From NCBI RefSeq assembly GCF_018614525.1, contig NZ_JAGGOL010000028.1:1-47304 (forward strand): a stretch of 47,304 nt of DNA. Direction: 5' to 3'. How positions within the stretch are numbered: the first letter of the stretch is position 1; each line of letters opens with the position of its first letter. Of this stretch, positions 17,139 to 25,628 are shown one piece after another. Source of the DNA: Streptomyces sp. ISL-11 (GTDB taxonomy: Bacteria > Actinomycetota > Actinomycetes > Streptomycetales > Streptomycetaceae). The translations under genes were made by a program, and so were the position numbers. The notes under the pieces were generated by a model that worked only from the letters and a program-made list of their open reading frames with translations, made no database searches and was not told where the DNA came from.

Positions 17139-17849
17139 ATGACCGATCCGACCGGCCCGGCCGCGTTCACCGCCGTCGCCCACCGCGGTGATCCGTACGT
17201 CCACCGCGAGAACACCCTCGCCTCGCTCCGCTCCGCGCTGCGGGCGGGGGCGGGCGCCGTGGAGATCGACGTCCGGCTGACCCGCGACGGCGTGCCCGTC
17301 CTGCTGCACGACGCGACGCTGGAGCGGCTGTGGGGCCACCGGCGGCTGCTGGACTCGCTCTCGGCCGCCGAGCTGCGGGGACTGACCGGCGGCGCGGTGC
17401 CCACGCTGCGCGAGGCGCTCGCGCTCGACGGCCTCGGCGCGGACGCCTCCGGGCCGCGCCTGTTCGTCGACCTGCCGGACCCCTCGGCCGCCGGGGCGGC
17501 AGTCGCCGAGGTCCACGCGAGCGGCGCGGCCGGGCGGGTGTACTACTGCGGCGGGCCGGCGTCGATGCTCGCCGTGCGCCGGGCGGACCCGGCCGCGGAG
17601 ACCGCGCTGACCTGGACGACCCTGGTGCCGCCGCGTGAGTCGCTGCTGGCCGGGCTGCGGCCGCGCTGGCTCAACTACCGCTTCGGGCTGGTGAGTCCGG
17701 AGCTGGTGGCGCGCGACCACGCCCAGGGGCTGCTGGTCTCGGCGTGGACCGCGGACACCCGCTTCACGATGCGGCGGCTGCTGGCCGCGGGGGTCGACGC
17801 GATCACCACGAACCGCGTCGGCGCCCTGCGGTCACTGCTGCCGGGCTGA
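17139..17849 (+). CDS. Glycerophosphodiester phosphodiesterase family protein
   Basis: A 236-aa GDPD-family TIM barrel. The conserved metal/catalytic set is seen: AHRGDP (H15, R16), RENT (E24, N25), EIDVRLTRDGVPVLLHD (E44, D46, H58), and the C-terminal AWTADT and TNRVGALR. It has no signal peptide, so it probably acts in the cytoplasm, releasing glycerol 3-phosphate from phospholipid-derived diesters. It is 75 bp after the deaminase on the same strand and may be co-transcribed. Its stop overlaps the convergent EamA gene by 18 bases. Confidence 0.88.
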   Translation: MTDPTGPAAFTAVAHRGDPYVHRENTLASLRSALRAGAGAVEIDVRLTRDGVPVLLHDATLERLWGHRRLLDSLSAAELRGLTGGAVPTLREALALDGLGADASGPRLFVDLPDPSAAGAAVAEVHASGAAGRVYYCGGPASMLAVRRADPAAETALTWTTLVPPRESLLAGLRPRWLNYRFGLVSPELVARDHAQGLLVSAWTADTRFTMRRLLAAGVDAITTNRVGALRSLLPG

Positions 17850-18857
17850 CGCCCCGGCGGGGAGGCCCCCCGCGTCACCGCCGTCGCCCGCATCGCCGGC
17901 CTTCCCCGTGTCACCGGCCTCCGCCGCGTCACCGGCCTCCGTCGTGGAGAAGACCACGACCGCGCCGACGATCAGCGCGGCGCCGGCGACCTGGACGCCG
18001 GTCAGCCGCTCGCCGAGGACGACCCCGGCGCAGGCGATGCCGAAGACGGGGATGAGGTTGAGGACCATGGCGGCCGTCGTGGCCCGTACCGCCTTGATCG
18101 CGTAGTTGTAGAGCAGGAAGCTGCCCGCGTAGCCCACGACCCCCGACAGCCCCGCCTCCGTCCAGGCCCCCGCGGTGACGTGCGCGGGCAGGGACTCGCT
18201 GCCGTCCGCCCACCGCGCGGCCGCGAACGGCAGGGTGAACAGCAGCCCGAAGGTGAACTGGTACGCCGTCATAGTCAGGGCGTCCACGTGCTCGGCGGTC
18301 CGGGCGGCGAGCATGACGTAGGCCGCCGCGCACAGCACGCCGACGAGCACCAGCCCGTCCCCCGCGTGCGGCGCGAAGCCCGAGCCCAGGCCCTCCAGGG
18401 TGGCCACGCCCGCCAGGGCGAGGACGAGCGCCGCGCAGGCCCGCCCGGTCAGTCGTTCCCGCAGGAACAGGCAGGCCATGCCGATGGCGAAGAACGACTC
18501 CAGGCCGCTGAGCAGCGACGCGTTGGAGGCGGTGGTACGGGTGAGGCCGAAGGTGAAGAAGGCGTAGGCCAGGGCCGGTTCGAGCAGGCCGAGCAGGCCC
18601 AGGCGGGCCAGCCACCGCCGGCCGGGCGGGCGCCCGCCGCCGCGGACCAGCAGGGCCGCCCAGAGCACGGCCGTCGCCGACGCCAGCTGGACGACCAGCA
18701 GCGTCAGCGGCGGCAGCGCGTCCAGCGCGGACTTGGTGAACGTGGCCGAGCTGCCCCAGAACAGGGCGGCCGTGAGCAGCGCTGCCTGGTGGCGCGACGG
18801 ACGGGCGAGGCGGGCGGACAGGGGCGGGTTCACCGGCCCGGGGTGCCCATCCGCCAC
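17832..18857 (-). CDS. EamA/DMT-family transporter
   Basis: A 341-aa membrane protein with about ten helices in two EamA repeats. The first covers about 28-155 with FWGSSATFTKSALDALPPL. The second covers about 170-310 with AIKAVRATTAAMVLNLIPVFG and LGERLTG. The tail is a short Ala/Gly/Asp repeat (AGDA/AGDT/AGDG units, residues about 310-330). Its start overlaps the end of the SIS gene by 28 bases, making it the last gene of the accessory operon. It is therefore a candidate exporter for the product or an uptake protein for a precursor. Confidence 0.88.
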   Translation of the reverse strand: MADGHPGPVNPPLSARLARPSRHQAALLTAALFWGSSATFTKSALDALPPLTLLVVQLASATAVLWAALLVRGGGRPPGRRWLARLGLLGLLEPALAYAFFTFGLTRTTASNASLLSGLESFFAIGMACLFLRERLTGRACAALVLALAGVATLEGLGSGFAPHAGDGLVLVGVLCAAAYVMLAARTAEHVDALTMTAYQFTFGLLFTLPFAAARWADGSESLPAHVTAGAWTEAGLSGVVGYAGSFLLYNYAIKAVRATTAAMVLNLIPVFGIACAGVVLGERLTGVQVAGAALIVGAVVVFSTTEAGDAAEAGDTGKAGDAGDGGDAGGLPAGASARQQ

Positions 18858-19807
18858 AGGGCGCTGTCGGCCCAGGCGCCGACGATGGCCTCGTCCGGGT
18901 CCTGGCCGCGCAGCGCGGCGTAGCGGTCGGCCAGCAGTTGCAGCCGTACGGTCATGGGGATCTGGGCGAGGAGGGGCGGCAGCGGGTCGCCGGCGGGGGC
19001 TTCGAGGGTGGTGGTGGCGATGCCCTCCGCGCGGGCGGCGTTGCCGAGGGCGGCCGTCAGTCCGTCGGCGTCGGCGGCCGGTTCGAGGAGCACGAGGCCG
19101 TCGGCGGCGGTGTAGGGCACGGCCGCGCCGTGCAGGAAGCGGTCGGAGTCAAAGCCCTCGGCGAGGATGCGGGCGCCTTCGCGGATCTTGAGCGCGCCCT
19201 CGCGGGCGGTGACGCCCCACGGTCCGCAGCCGATGAGGGCCAGGCTGCGGGCGGGCACGGGGATGTGGTCGATGCCGGGGGCGGCGCAGTGGACCCGGAC
19301 CTGGCCGGCGGTGCGCCGCAGGTCCTCGGGCGAGCCGTCGGGGGCGCCGGCGAGGTGGGCGAGGCGGGCGAGGACGCCGAGGGCGGAGGTGTAGCTGACG
19401 GTGTAGGTCTCGGACTCCTCGGGGGCGACGGTCTCGATCGCCTCGGGCCAGCCGCGGCCCGCGCCGGTGATCGGGACGACGGGGATGCCGGCCTCCAGGG
19501 CGGCGGCCCGTGCCCGTACGGCGAAGGCGGTCTCGGCGGTGTGGGTGATGACCACCAGGACGTCGCCGGGGCGGGGGCCGGCGCTCCACCGGGCCCACTG
19601 GACGGCGGGCACCCAGCGGGCGTCGAGCCCGGCGCGCTCCAGCATGGCGGCACCGAGTTCGGCGGCGTGCTGGCTGGTGCCGGTGCCGGTGACGATCACC
19701 CGGCGGGCGGCGGTGAGGGTGGCGGCGCGCTCGGCCAGGTCGAGGCCGGCGATGTGGTCGAGGGCGGCGGCCTGCTGGTTGATCATGCGGTGGAGTGCGG
19801 TGGGCAT
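18830..19807 (-). CDS. SIS-domain sugar isomerase-like protein
   Basis: A 325-aa protein with two SIS folds like the isomerase half of glucosamine-6-phosphate synthase (GlmS) or AgaS. The first is seen as VIVTGTGTSQHAAELGAAML (about 37-56) and VVITHTAETAFAVRA; the second has ALIGCGPWGVTAREGALKIREG. The glutaminase half is absent. In an operon with methyltransferases and a MetRS-like enzyme it could handle a sugar phosphate precursor or act in regulation; its true role is unknown. An alternative start (MINQQ) is 21 bases downstream. It overlaps the downstream exporter gene by 28 bases, consistent with co-translation. Confidence 0.8.
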   Translation of the reverse strand: MPTALHRMINQQAAALDHIAGLDLAERAATLTAARRVIVTGTGTSQHAAELGAAMLERAGLDARWVPAVQWARWSAGPRPGDVLVVITHTAETAFAVRARAAALEAGIPVVPITGAGRGWPEAIETVAPEESETYTVSYTSALGVLARLAHLAGAPDGSPEDLRRTAGQVRVHCAAPGIDHIPVPARSLALIGCGPWGVTAREGALKIREGARILAEGFDSDRFLHGAAVPYTAADGLVLLEPAADADGLTAALGNAARAEGIATTTLEAPAGDPLPPLLAQIPMTVRLQLLADRYAALRGQDPDEAIVGAWADSALWRMGTPGR

Positions 19808-19857
19808 GCGCGGGGTCACCAATCGTGGGAGGGGAGTTCGGGGCGTCGGGGGGCTGT

Positions 19858-21177
19858 TCAGGAGGGTGCGGAGGCGAGGCAGACGATGCTGGGCGCGTGG
19901 ACGGTGAACGGCGACCCGTCGTAGTCCCCGTGCACCGTCTCGACGCGCAGTCCGGCGGCCCGCAGCATGGCGAGGAGCTCGTGGGCGCTGAAGACGCGGT
20001 AGTCGGCGGTCGAGGAGCGGCCGGTCGTGGGCTCGGTGACGGTCCAGCGGATACGGCTGGTCAGCGGGTCGAAGACCTCCTCGTGGAGGAACGTCCGGCC
20101 GGTCGAGTCGTCGAAGTTGCGGATGACGTACTGGTCCTCGGGCACACCGAAGACCTCGCTGGTCTGGCGCAGGAAGGCGTCCCGGTTGACGACGTCGATC
20201 AGGAACCGCCCGCCGGGTGCCAGGACGCGCCGCACCTCCTGGAGGACCCGCTGGTCCTCGGCCGCGTCGTGGAAGAACCCGAAACTGGTGTGCAGGTTGG
20301 TCACGGCGTCGAAGCACCCGTCGGGGAAGGCGCTCAGATCGCGCATGTCGGCCCGTACGAACGTGACGTCGCGCCCGGCGGCTTCGGCGCGGCGCCGGGC
20401 CTGGCCGAGGTAGTCGGCGGAGAGATCGGCCCCGGTGACCCGGTAGCCGGCGCCCGCGAGCGGCACGGCGTGCCGGCCGGTACCGCAGGCCAGGTCCAGC
20501 AGCCGGGGACGGCCGGCGGGCGGCACGAGCCGGGTGACGCAGGCGACCATGTCGCGGGTGAGTCCGGGGTCCTGCTGCTCGATGTCGGAGTCGGTGTAGA
20601 TGTCCCCGAAGAACTCCGCCCACCAGGCGCCGTCGGAGGGGTCACCACCGACGGGCGCGGGGCCGGCCTCCGCGTCCGTGAGCGCCTCCGCGCCCCCCAA
20701 CGGCGTCCCCGTGCCCACGAGCCACGGTCCGTCCGGGCCGAAACGCGCTGCCGCCACGCGCCCTTCGGGGCCCTCGTACTCGCGGTAGACGAGCGTCCCG
20801 GCGGCGGGTAGGCCCACACCGGCCGGGGTGAGGTCGCCCTCCGTCGTGAAGCGGGCCTCGCCGCGCCCGGTTTCCGTCAGGGCCGTACCGCGCAGCACGG
20901 CCGTGGCCGGGTCGAAGCCGGCCGTGGCGGCCGTCGTCCGGTGCCACAGGGACAGCCGGGGGTCGCCGGTGAGGGTCTCGACGGCGAGCCAGGCCGTGTC
21001 CGGGCCGTCCCGGAGCAGGCATTCGAGCCAGGTCTCCTCGTGGTCGGTGGCGAGGACCCGCCCGGCCACCCGCCAGCTCCGGCCGCCGACGACGACGGGC
21101 GCGCCGGCCGTCAGCCGTTCGGCGACGGCGGCGCAGGCGGGTGTCCAGGGGCGCTGCTCGTGCTGCTGCTCGCTCAT
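19858..21177 (-). CDS. DUF4178-like domain fused to SAM-dependent methyltransferase
   Basis: A 439-aa protein. Residues about 20-190 (with VVVGGRSWRVAGRV and LECLLRDG...WLAVE) resemble the DUF4178 fold. Residues about 195-430 are a class I methyltransferase, with the SAM motif LLDLACGTGRHAVPL, the acidic strand VTGADLS, FVRADMRDL and the post-motif VLAPGGRFLIDVVNRD. The start ATG overlaps the stop of the flavoenzyme gene (ATGA at 21174-21177). The fusion suggests the N-terminal domain recognises a substrate or carrier. It is a tailoring candidate of the accessory cluster; the methyl acceptor cannot be inferred. Confidence 0.8.
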   Translation of the reverse strand: MSEQQHEQRPWTPACAAVAERLTAGAPVVVGGRSWRVAGRVLATDHEETWLECLLRDGPDTAWLAVETLTGDPRLSLWHRTTAATAGFDPATAVLRGTALTETGRGEARFTTEGDLTPAGVGLPAAGTLVYREYEGPEGRVAAARFGPDGPWLVGTGTPLGGAEALTDAEAGPAPVGGDPSDGAWWAEFFGDIYTDSDIEQQDPGLTRDMVACVTRLVPPAGRPRLLDLACGTGRHAVPLAGAGYRVTGADLSADYLGQARRRAEAAGRDVTFVRADMRDLSAFPDGCFDAVTNLHTSFGFFHDAAEDQRVLQEVRRVLAPGGRFLIDVVNRDAFLRQTSEVFGVPEDQYVIRNFDDSTGRTFLHEEVFDPLTSRIRWTVTEPTTGRSSTADYRVFSAHELLAMLRAAGLRVETVHGDYDGSPFTVHAPSIVCLASAPS

Positions 21178-22259
21178 GACTGTTCTCTCGGTTCTCGCGG
21201 TGGGTCGAGGGGCCGTTGGAGGGCGAAGCGCGGGAGGGCGGTCGTGGTTCCTTCGAGGACACCGGCGACGTACGCCGCCCACGCGGGCCCGTGTTTGAAG
21301 CCGTGTCCGGAGTCGCCGCCGACCAGCCAGGTGCGGCGGGCGCCCGGGAGCCGGTCGAGGAGGAAGTGCTCGTCGGGCGACCAGGCGTACGCGCACTCCT
21401 CGCGCCGGACGACGGGTGCGGCGGCGAGGCCGGGGAAGCGGGCCGCGACGTATCGCCGGGCGTCGGAGGGCAGTTCCGCGGCCCCGGTGGCCTCGGTGTC
21501 GGGCACGATCTTGACCGTGGCCGTGCCGCCGATCGCCGGCACGCCGTACAGCCGCGCCGACCGGTCGATCCAGGCGGGCCCGCCGGCCGCCCAGGGGCCG
21601 AGCGCGGGGAGCCGGTAGCTGTCCTGGCGTTCGGTGACGACGGGGGTGCGGCCGGGGAAGAGCGCGGGCAGGTCCGGGCCCACGGCCCACACCACGAGGT
21701 CGGCGCCGAGGTGTTCGCCGTCGACGCGGGCGCCGTCGCCCTCGGGCACGGCGGTGCCCACGGTCGTGCGGACGCCGCGCCGGGCGGCGGACGCGGCGAG
21801 GGCGCGCATGGCCGTACGGGCCTCCAGCACGCCGCCGTCGGGTTCGTGGACGGCGAAGGAGACGCCGTCGCCGTCCACGCCCGGGAAGCGGCCGGCCAGG
21901 GCGGCGGCGGGCAGGTGCTCGGCGGGGATGCCGAGGCGGCGCAGGGTGTCCAGGCTCGCGCGTTCCCAGGCCGTGTCGGTGCCGCTCGCGAGGAGCAGCA
22001 CCCCGGTGGTGTGGAGGAACGGCGTGCCGGACTCGCCCTCCAGCTCCCGCCAGAGCGTCCGGGCGCGCCGGGCGGAGGTGGCGTAGAAGGCGTCGGTGCC
22101 GTGGGCGCAGCGCAGGATGCGGGTGTCGGCGTACGAGGGGCCGTGCCCGGCGCCGGCGGGGTGCCGGTCGACGAGGTCGACGTGCCATGCGCGGGCGGCC
22201 AGTTCGCGGGCGAGGGACAGCCCGAAGACGCCGGCGCCGATGACGAGTGCGCTCCTCAC
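21174..22259 (-). CDS. DAO-family flavoenzyme, monomeric sarcosine oxidase-like
   Basis: A 361-aa FAD enzyme with VIGAGVFG (6-13) as the Rossmann motif. The C-terminal part reads CAYAWSPDEHF (C289) and GDSGHGFKHGP, aligning with monomeric sarcosine oxidase, in which the cysteine of the CMYT-type motif binds FAD covalently. Covalent flavin is thus likely. The family oxidises secondary or primary amines of N-substituted amino acids. In hydrazine-forming clusters a DAO-type flavoenzyme cleaves the N-N-linked adduct oxidatively to release hydrazinoacetate, which would fit the neighbouring cupin and MetRS-like genes. It is separated from the MetRS-like gene by 13 bp. Confidence 0.85.
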   Translation of the reverse strand: MRSALVIGAGVFGLSLARELAARAWHVDLVDRHPAGAGHGPSYADTRILRCAHGTDAFYATSARRARTLWRELEGESGTPFLHTTGVLLLASGTDTAWERASLDTLRRLGIPAEHLPAAALAGRFPGVDGDGVSFAVHEPDGGVLEARTAMRALAASAARRGVRTTVGTAVPEGDGARVDGEHLGADLVVWAVGPDLPALFPGRTPVVTERQDSYRLPALGPWAAGGPAWIDRSARLYGVPAIGGTATVKIVPDTEATGAAELPSDARRYVAARFPGLAAAPVVRREECAYAWSPDEHFLLDRLPGARRTWLVGGDSGHGFKHGPAWAAYVAGVLEGTTTALPRFALQRPLDPPREPREQS

Positions 22260-22272
22260 GCGCGTCCCCGGG

Positions 22273-23925
22273 TCATCCGCCCATCACCTGGCCGGCGATG
22301 TCGGTCGGCAGCGGGGTGAAGAAGGGGTGCGGGCCGGGGGCGACGGGACCCGCGGGAAGAGGGGCGTCGTGGGACCGGGTGGGTTCGCCGGGCAGGCCGA
22401 GCGCGTGCCACAGGTCGCGGGCGAAGTCCGGCATGAGGGGGTGGGAGCAGGCGGCCAGGGCGCGGGCGGCGCGCGCTTCGAGCGCCACGGCCGTACGGGC
22501 GCGGTCGCTGCCGGGGCGGTCGGCGATCAGCCGGGACTGGCCCGCGGCGAACGCGGTGGCCTGGCGGACGAGTTCGCCGAGGCAGCGGGTGGCGCGCTGC
22601 GGGGAGAACGTTTCCGCGCGGTAGGCGGCGAGGCAGTCCGCGGCGAGCGCGTCGACGGTGGTGGCGAAGGCCGCCTGGGCGGGCGTGGGTGCGCCGGGCG
22701 CGGGTATCCGGCCGCCGCCGACGGAGCCGACGCGGTGGAAGAGCCCGTCGAGCCAGCCCTGCCAGGCGCCGGCCAGTTCCTCGTCGGCCAGGCGCCGGAA
22801 GCGGTCCCAGGTGAAGGAGGTGCGGGCGGTCTCCGGCCGGTCGTGGGCGAGGGCGAAGCGGACGACGCTCGCGGGCACCCGGCCGAGCAGGGCGTCGGCC
22901 CAGATGGCGTGGCCCCGGCTCTTGGAGAACTTCGCGTCGTCCAGCTGGAAGAACTCGTTGGTGACGAAGGCGTCCGGCAGGCGCAGCCCGTCGTCGTAGG
23001 CCATCATCAGCGCGGGGAAGAGCACGGTGTGGAAGTAGCCGTTGTCGAAGCCGAAGAACTGCACGATCCGCGAGGCGTTCCACTCCTCGCGCCAGCCCCC
23101 GGGGTCGGTTCCCTCCGCCCGCCGGGCCTCCATCAGCTCGGCGAAGTAACCGGGCACCATCTCGGCCCAGACGTAGACGCGCTGGGAGGTGAAGCCGGCG
23201 ACGGGGACGGGGGTGCCCCAGTCGGTCGGGTGGGTGACGGGGATGTCGGGCAGGACGCCGTCCAGCAGGCCGGCGCACAGCTCCTCCAGCTGGGGGCTCA
23301 TGGCGGTGGCGGCGTGGAAGGCGCGGAGCCGGTCGGTGTACTGGCTCAAGGGGAAAACGAGGCGTTCGTGGACGCGGGTGCCGGGTGTGGCGCCACAGGT
23401 GTTGCAGACGGGGTCGGTGAGGTCGGTGCAGATGTTGGGCCAGGCGCACTCCTCGCAGGAGTTGCCGTCGCTGTCGGCGCCGCAGCGGGGGCAGCCGCCG
23501 CTGACGTGGCCCTCGAAGAGGTAGCGGTCGCAGGTGTCGCAGTGCAGGCATTCCTCGGTGCGCGGCACGATGCGGCCGGTGGCGTGGAGGGTGCTGATGA
23601 ACTCCCGTACGGCGTCCTGGTGCGTGGCCGAGTGCTGGGGGCGGACGTAGGTGTCGGCCTCGAAGCCGGCCGAGGCGAAGATGGCGGCGACGACATCGGC
23701 GTAGCGGTCGGCCAGTTCGAGCGGTTCGCGGTCCAGGGCGCGGGCCTTGAGCGGCACGTAGCTCTGGTGGACGTCGGAGCCGGTGAGGTAGCGGGCGGGC
23801 GTGCCGCGCAGGCGGAGCGCGCGGGTGAGGGTGTCGGCGCCGGAGTACGGGCCGGAGAGGTGGCCGAGGTGCAGGTCGCCGTTGGGCGTGGGCGGTGCCG
23901 CGGTGACGAGGGTGCGCTGGGGCAT
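22273..23925 (-). CDS. Methionyl-tRNA synthetase-like enzyme (class I aaRS paralogue)
   Basis: A 550-aa protein. The class I signatures are intact: HLGH at 19-22 (HIGH) and KFSKSRG at 332-338 (KMSKS). Between them are an insertion with several CxxC pairs (about 126-177, zinc knuckles) and the MetRS-type block from DWGTPVPVAGF to FFGFDNGYFHTVLFPA. The C-terminal region (370-550) is helical, and I cannot see clear anticodon-recognition residues. It lies in an operon with a cupin gene 19 bp upstream and a DAO-type flavoenzyme downstream. It may activate an amino acid for small-molecule synthesis, as in cupin/MetRS hydrazine synthetases, rather than serve translation. A drug-resistant second MetRS is the alternative. 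Confidence 0.85.
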   Translation of the reverse strand: MPQRTLVTAAPPTPNGDLHLGHLSGPYSGADTLTRALRLRGTPARYLTGSDVHQSYVPLKARALDREPLELADRYADVVAAIFASAGFEADTYVRPQHSATHQDAVREFISTLHATGRIVPRTEECLHCDTCDRYLFEGHVSGGCPRCGADSDGNSCEECAWPNICTDLTDPVCNTCGATPGTRVHERLVFPLSQYTDRLRAFHAATAMSPQLEELCAGLLDGVLPDIPVTHPTDWGTPVPVAGFTSQRVYVWAEMVPGYFAELMEARRAEGTDPGGWREEWNASRIVQFFGFDNGYFHTVLFPALMMAYDDGLRLPDAFVTNEFFQLDDAKFSKSRGHAIWADALLGRVPASVVRFALAHDRPETARTSFTWDRFRRLADEELAGAWQGWLDGLFHRVGSVGGGRIPAPGAPTPAQAAFATTVDALAADCLAAYRAETFSPQRATRCLGELVRQATAFAAGQSRLIADRPGSDRARTAVALEARAARALAACSHPLMPDFARDLWHALGLPGEPTRSHDAPLPAGPVAPGPHPFFTPLPTDIAGQVMGG

Positions 23926-23944
23926 GGTGGGTTCTCCGGGCGGT

Positions 23945-24298
23945 TTAGAGGTCCACGGGACCCATGGAGGGCGGCCAGTACAGCGAGAGGAAGACGAGCG
24001 GTTCGGTGGCCGAGGCGTTCTTGAGCTGGTGGCGGGAGCCGTTGGGGATGAGGACGGCCGAGGGCGCGGTGACGGGCCGGGTCTCGTCGTCGATGACCAT
24101 CAGGCCGCTGCCGGAGATCAGGACGAACGCCTCGTGTTCCTCGTGGTGGTCGTGCGGTTCGGTCTCGCCGCCGGGCGGGACGACCGCGCGGCCCAGGCCC
24201 CAGTCGGCGAGGTCCTCGCCGCCGTGCGGGTAGACCTGCTGGTAGCGGATGCCGTAGGCGTCGGTGAGCCGGCTGTCGCTCATATCCCTGACGATCAT
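23945..24298 (-). CDS. Small cupin-domain protein
   Basis: A single-domain cupin of 117 aa. The metal-binding motif reads HDHHEEHEAF (H49-F58, with H49, H51, H55 and E56 as candidate ligands), with the second-motif histidine at H90 (PNGSRHQLKN). Known cupin/MetRS didomain enzymes join a hydroxylamine and an amino acid into an N-N-linked product, the cupin acting on the activated ester. Here the two parts are encoded by adjacent genes, 19 bp apart. A simple metal-dependent isomerase or dioxygenase role is also possible. Confidence 0.85.
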   Translation of the reverse strand: MIVRDMSDSRLTDAYGIRYQQVYPHGGEDLADWGLGRAVVPPGGETEPHDHHEEHEAFVLISGSGLMVIDDETRPVTAPSAVLIPNGSRHQLKNASATEPLVFLSLYWPPSMGPVDL

Positions 24299-24347
24299 GG
24301 AAGTCTCCGTCCCGGCGGTGGCGCTTCGCGGGTGTCCGTAGGGGTGA

Positions 24348-25436
24348 TCAGTAGTCGAAGTCGGGGGTGTTGGCGGCGACGACCGGCTCCCAGGGGTTGG
24401 TGAGCAGGGCGTCGTCGCCGATGGGCAGGCCGTTGGACCAGCCGTGGTCGGGGTCGCCGACCGAGAACTCCTTGGCCGTGAGGTAGTCCAGCCGCAGCGA
24501 GGGCCAGATCTCGTCCTCGTGATGCCCGGTCAGTCGTGGGGTGCGGTCGCTGACGACGTCCTTCTGCACGAGGACGTCGATCTGATAGGCGGCGGAGAAG
24601 GTGTCGCGGCCGGCGGGACAGCCGTCGCCGGGGGCGTTGTGCCAGCTGCTGCCGAGCCCGCTGGGGTGGCCGATGCCGCCGTTGCCGATGGTGCGGGCAG
24701 CGGTCTCGCGGACGAACTCCATGGCGGCGCCGAGGTCGGGTGCCAGGCCCCGGGTGACGAGCGAATGGGCGTAGTGGCCGGGGGCGTTGACCGAGATCAC
24801 CACGCCGCCGGGGATCCGGCGGTCGTGATTGCGGCGCTGATGGGCCCCGGTGTAGAAGAGCTGGGTGCTGGCCTTGAAGAGGACCAGGGAACCGTCGGCC
24901 TGGTGCAGGGGCACCGCTTCGGCGTAGACGGTGTCGAACTCGACCGGGGCGCATTCGGAGAGATAGGCGTCCGCCAGGCTCCGGCACAGTTCGGCGAACT
25001 CGGGGCCGGGCAGCGCGCGGGCGAGCCGTTCGTCGTTGAAGACGATCAGGAAGGCGCTGCTCTGGCCGGTGACCGCCCGCCGCTTCCAGGCGGCGCGCGC
25101 CGTCCAGATCTTGGCGGCGAGGTGGTCGTGGCCGCGGTCGAGGTCGTCCTCCAGGATCCAGCAGATGTCGAGGCCGAGGCCCTTCGAGGCGCCCGCACCC
25201 TTCCAGGCCCGGGCCGCGAGCCGCCCGAAGAGGCAGGGCTGCGAGCGCCGCAGCCAGGCGAGCAGGGCCGCCTCCCGCGCCTCCCGCCCCGTGCCCGGCG
25301 CCAGCATCACCTCGTGCGCCGCGTCGATGTCCGGCCCGAACCCGTCCCCGGCGGCGGCCCGCGGAAGGGCGGCCAGGGCCTCCCTCAGGGCGGGCCGTTC
25401 AGGCAGGCGGGACCTGTTGCCGTCCAGTGCGATCAC
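24348..25436 (-). CDS. Unknown 362-aa protein, possible distant YqcI/YcgG-type N-hydroxylase
   Basis: I do not firmly recognise this protein. It is soluble and has QPCLFG at 66-71, a hydrophobic strand AFLIVFND (128-135) and a very basic-aromatic segment FYTGAHQRRNHDRRIPGG (194-211), followed by VVISVNAP, then GNGGIGHPSGLGSSWHN (251-267). By eye, the PC motif and the F-x-G-x-H-x-R-x-R block recall the YqcI/YcgG family, some members of which are heme-dependent N-hydroxylases (GntA). This likeness is weak and untested. The start is GTG at 25436, with a G-rich sequence directly before it, so a slightly different start is possible. It is the first gene behind the promoter at 25483-25512. Confidence 0.7.
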   Translation of the reverse strand: MIALDGNRSRLPERPALREALAALPRAAAGDGFGPDIDAAHEVMLAPGTGREAREAALLAWLRRSQPCLFGRLAARAWKGAGASKGLGLDICWILEDDLDRGHDHLAAKIWTARAAWKRRAVTGQSSAFLIVFNDERLARALPGPEFAELCRSLADAYLSECAPVEFDTVYAEAVPLHQADGSLVLFKASTQLFYTGAHQRRNHDRRIPGGVVISVNAPGHYAHSLVTRGLAPDLGAAMEFVRETAARTIGNGGIGHPSGLGSSWHNAPGDGCPAGRDTFSAAYQIDVLVQKDVVSDRTPRLTGHHEDEIWPSLRLDYLTAKEFSVGDPDHGWSNGLPIGDDALLTNPWEPVVAANTPDFDY

Positions 25437-25482
25437 TCCCCCGTAAGTGTCTGCACGCCGATGTGCCGTCGGCGACGGCGCC

Positions 25483-25539
25483 AGTCTGACGATTCACAAG
25501 ATCATCGGTCAAGACCTTGACTTACGACGGAATCCGTAG
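25483..25539 (-). promoter_or_regulatory. Accessory-operon promoter with upstream ACGGAATC site
   Basis: On the minus strand, TTGACC (25512-25507) and CAGACT (25488-25483) are 18 bp apart. The palindromic site TACGACGGAATCCGTA (25524-25538 region) lies about 12 bp upstream of the -35 box, a position typical of activation rather than repression. The core matches the sites at potD, aldehyde dehydrogenase and lrp. Confidence 0.6.
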
Positions 25540-25628
25540 TGCGGGGTACGAGGAGGCGCGGATTCGGTCCGCTTCAACGCCCTTTCACCGACGGGCGATT
25601 GGCGGACCGAGCCGGCGGACGGACGGGG

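Noticed and set aside
18830..20623. A 597-codon minus-strand frame extending the SIS protein upstream
   Set aside because: The extension overlaps the methyltransferase in another frame and has no domain. The ATG at 19807 begins a normal SIS protein.
22273..23925. MetRS-like gene as the housekeeping methionyl-tRNA synthetase
   Set aside because: It is in an operon with cupin, flavoenzyme and methyltransferases, has KFSKS instead of KMSKS and no evident anticodon residues. A housekeeping copy is expected elsewhere, although a resistance copy is not excluded.
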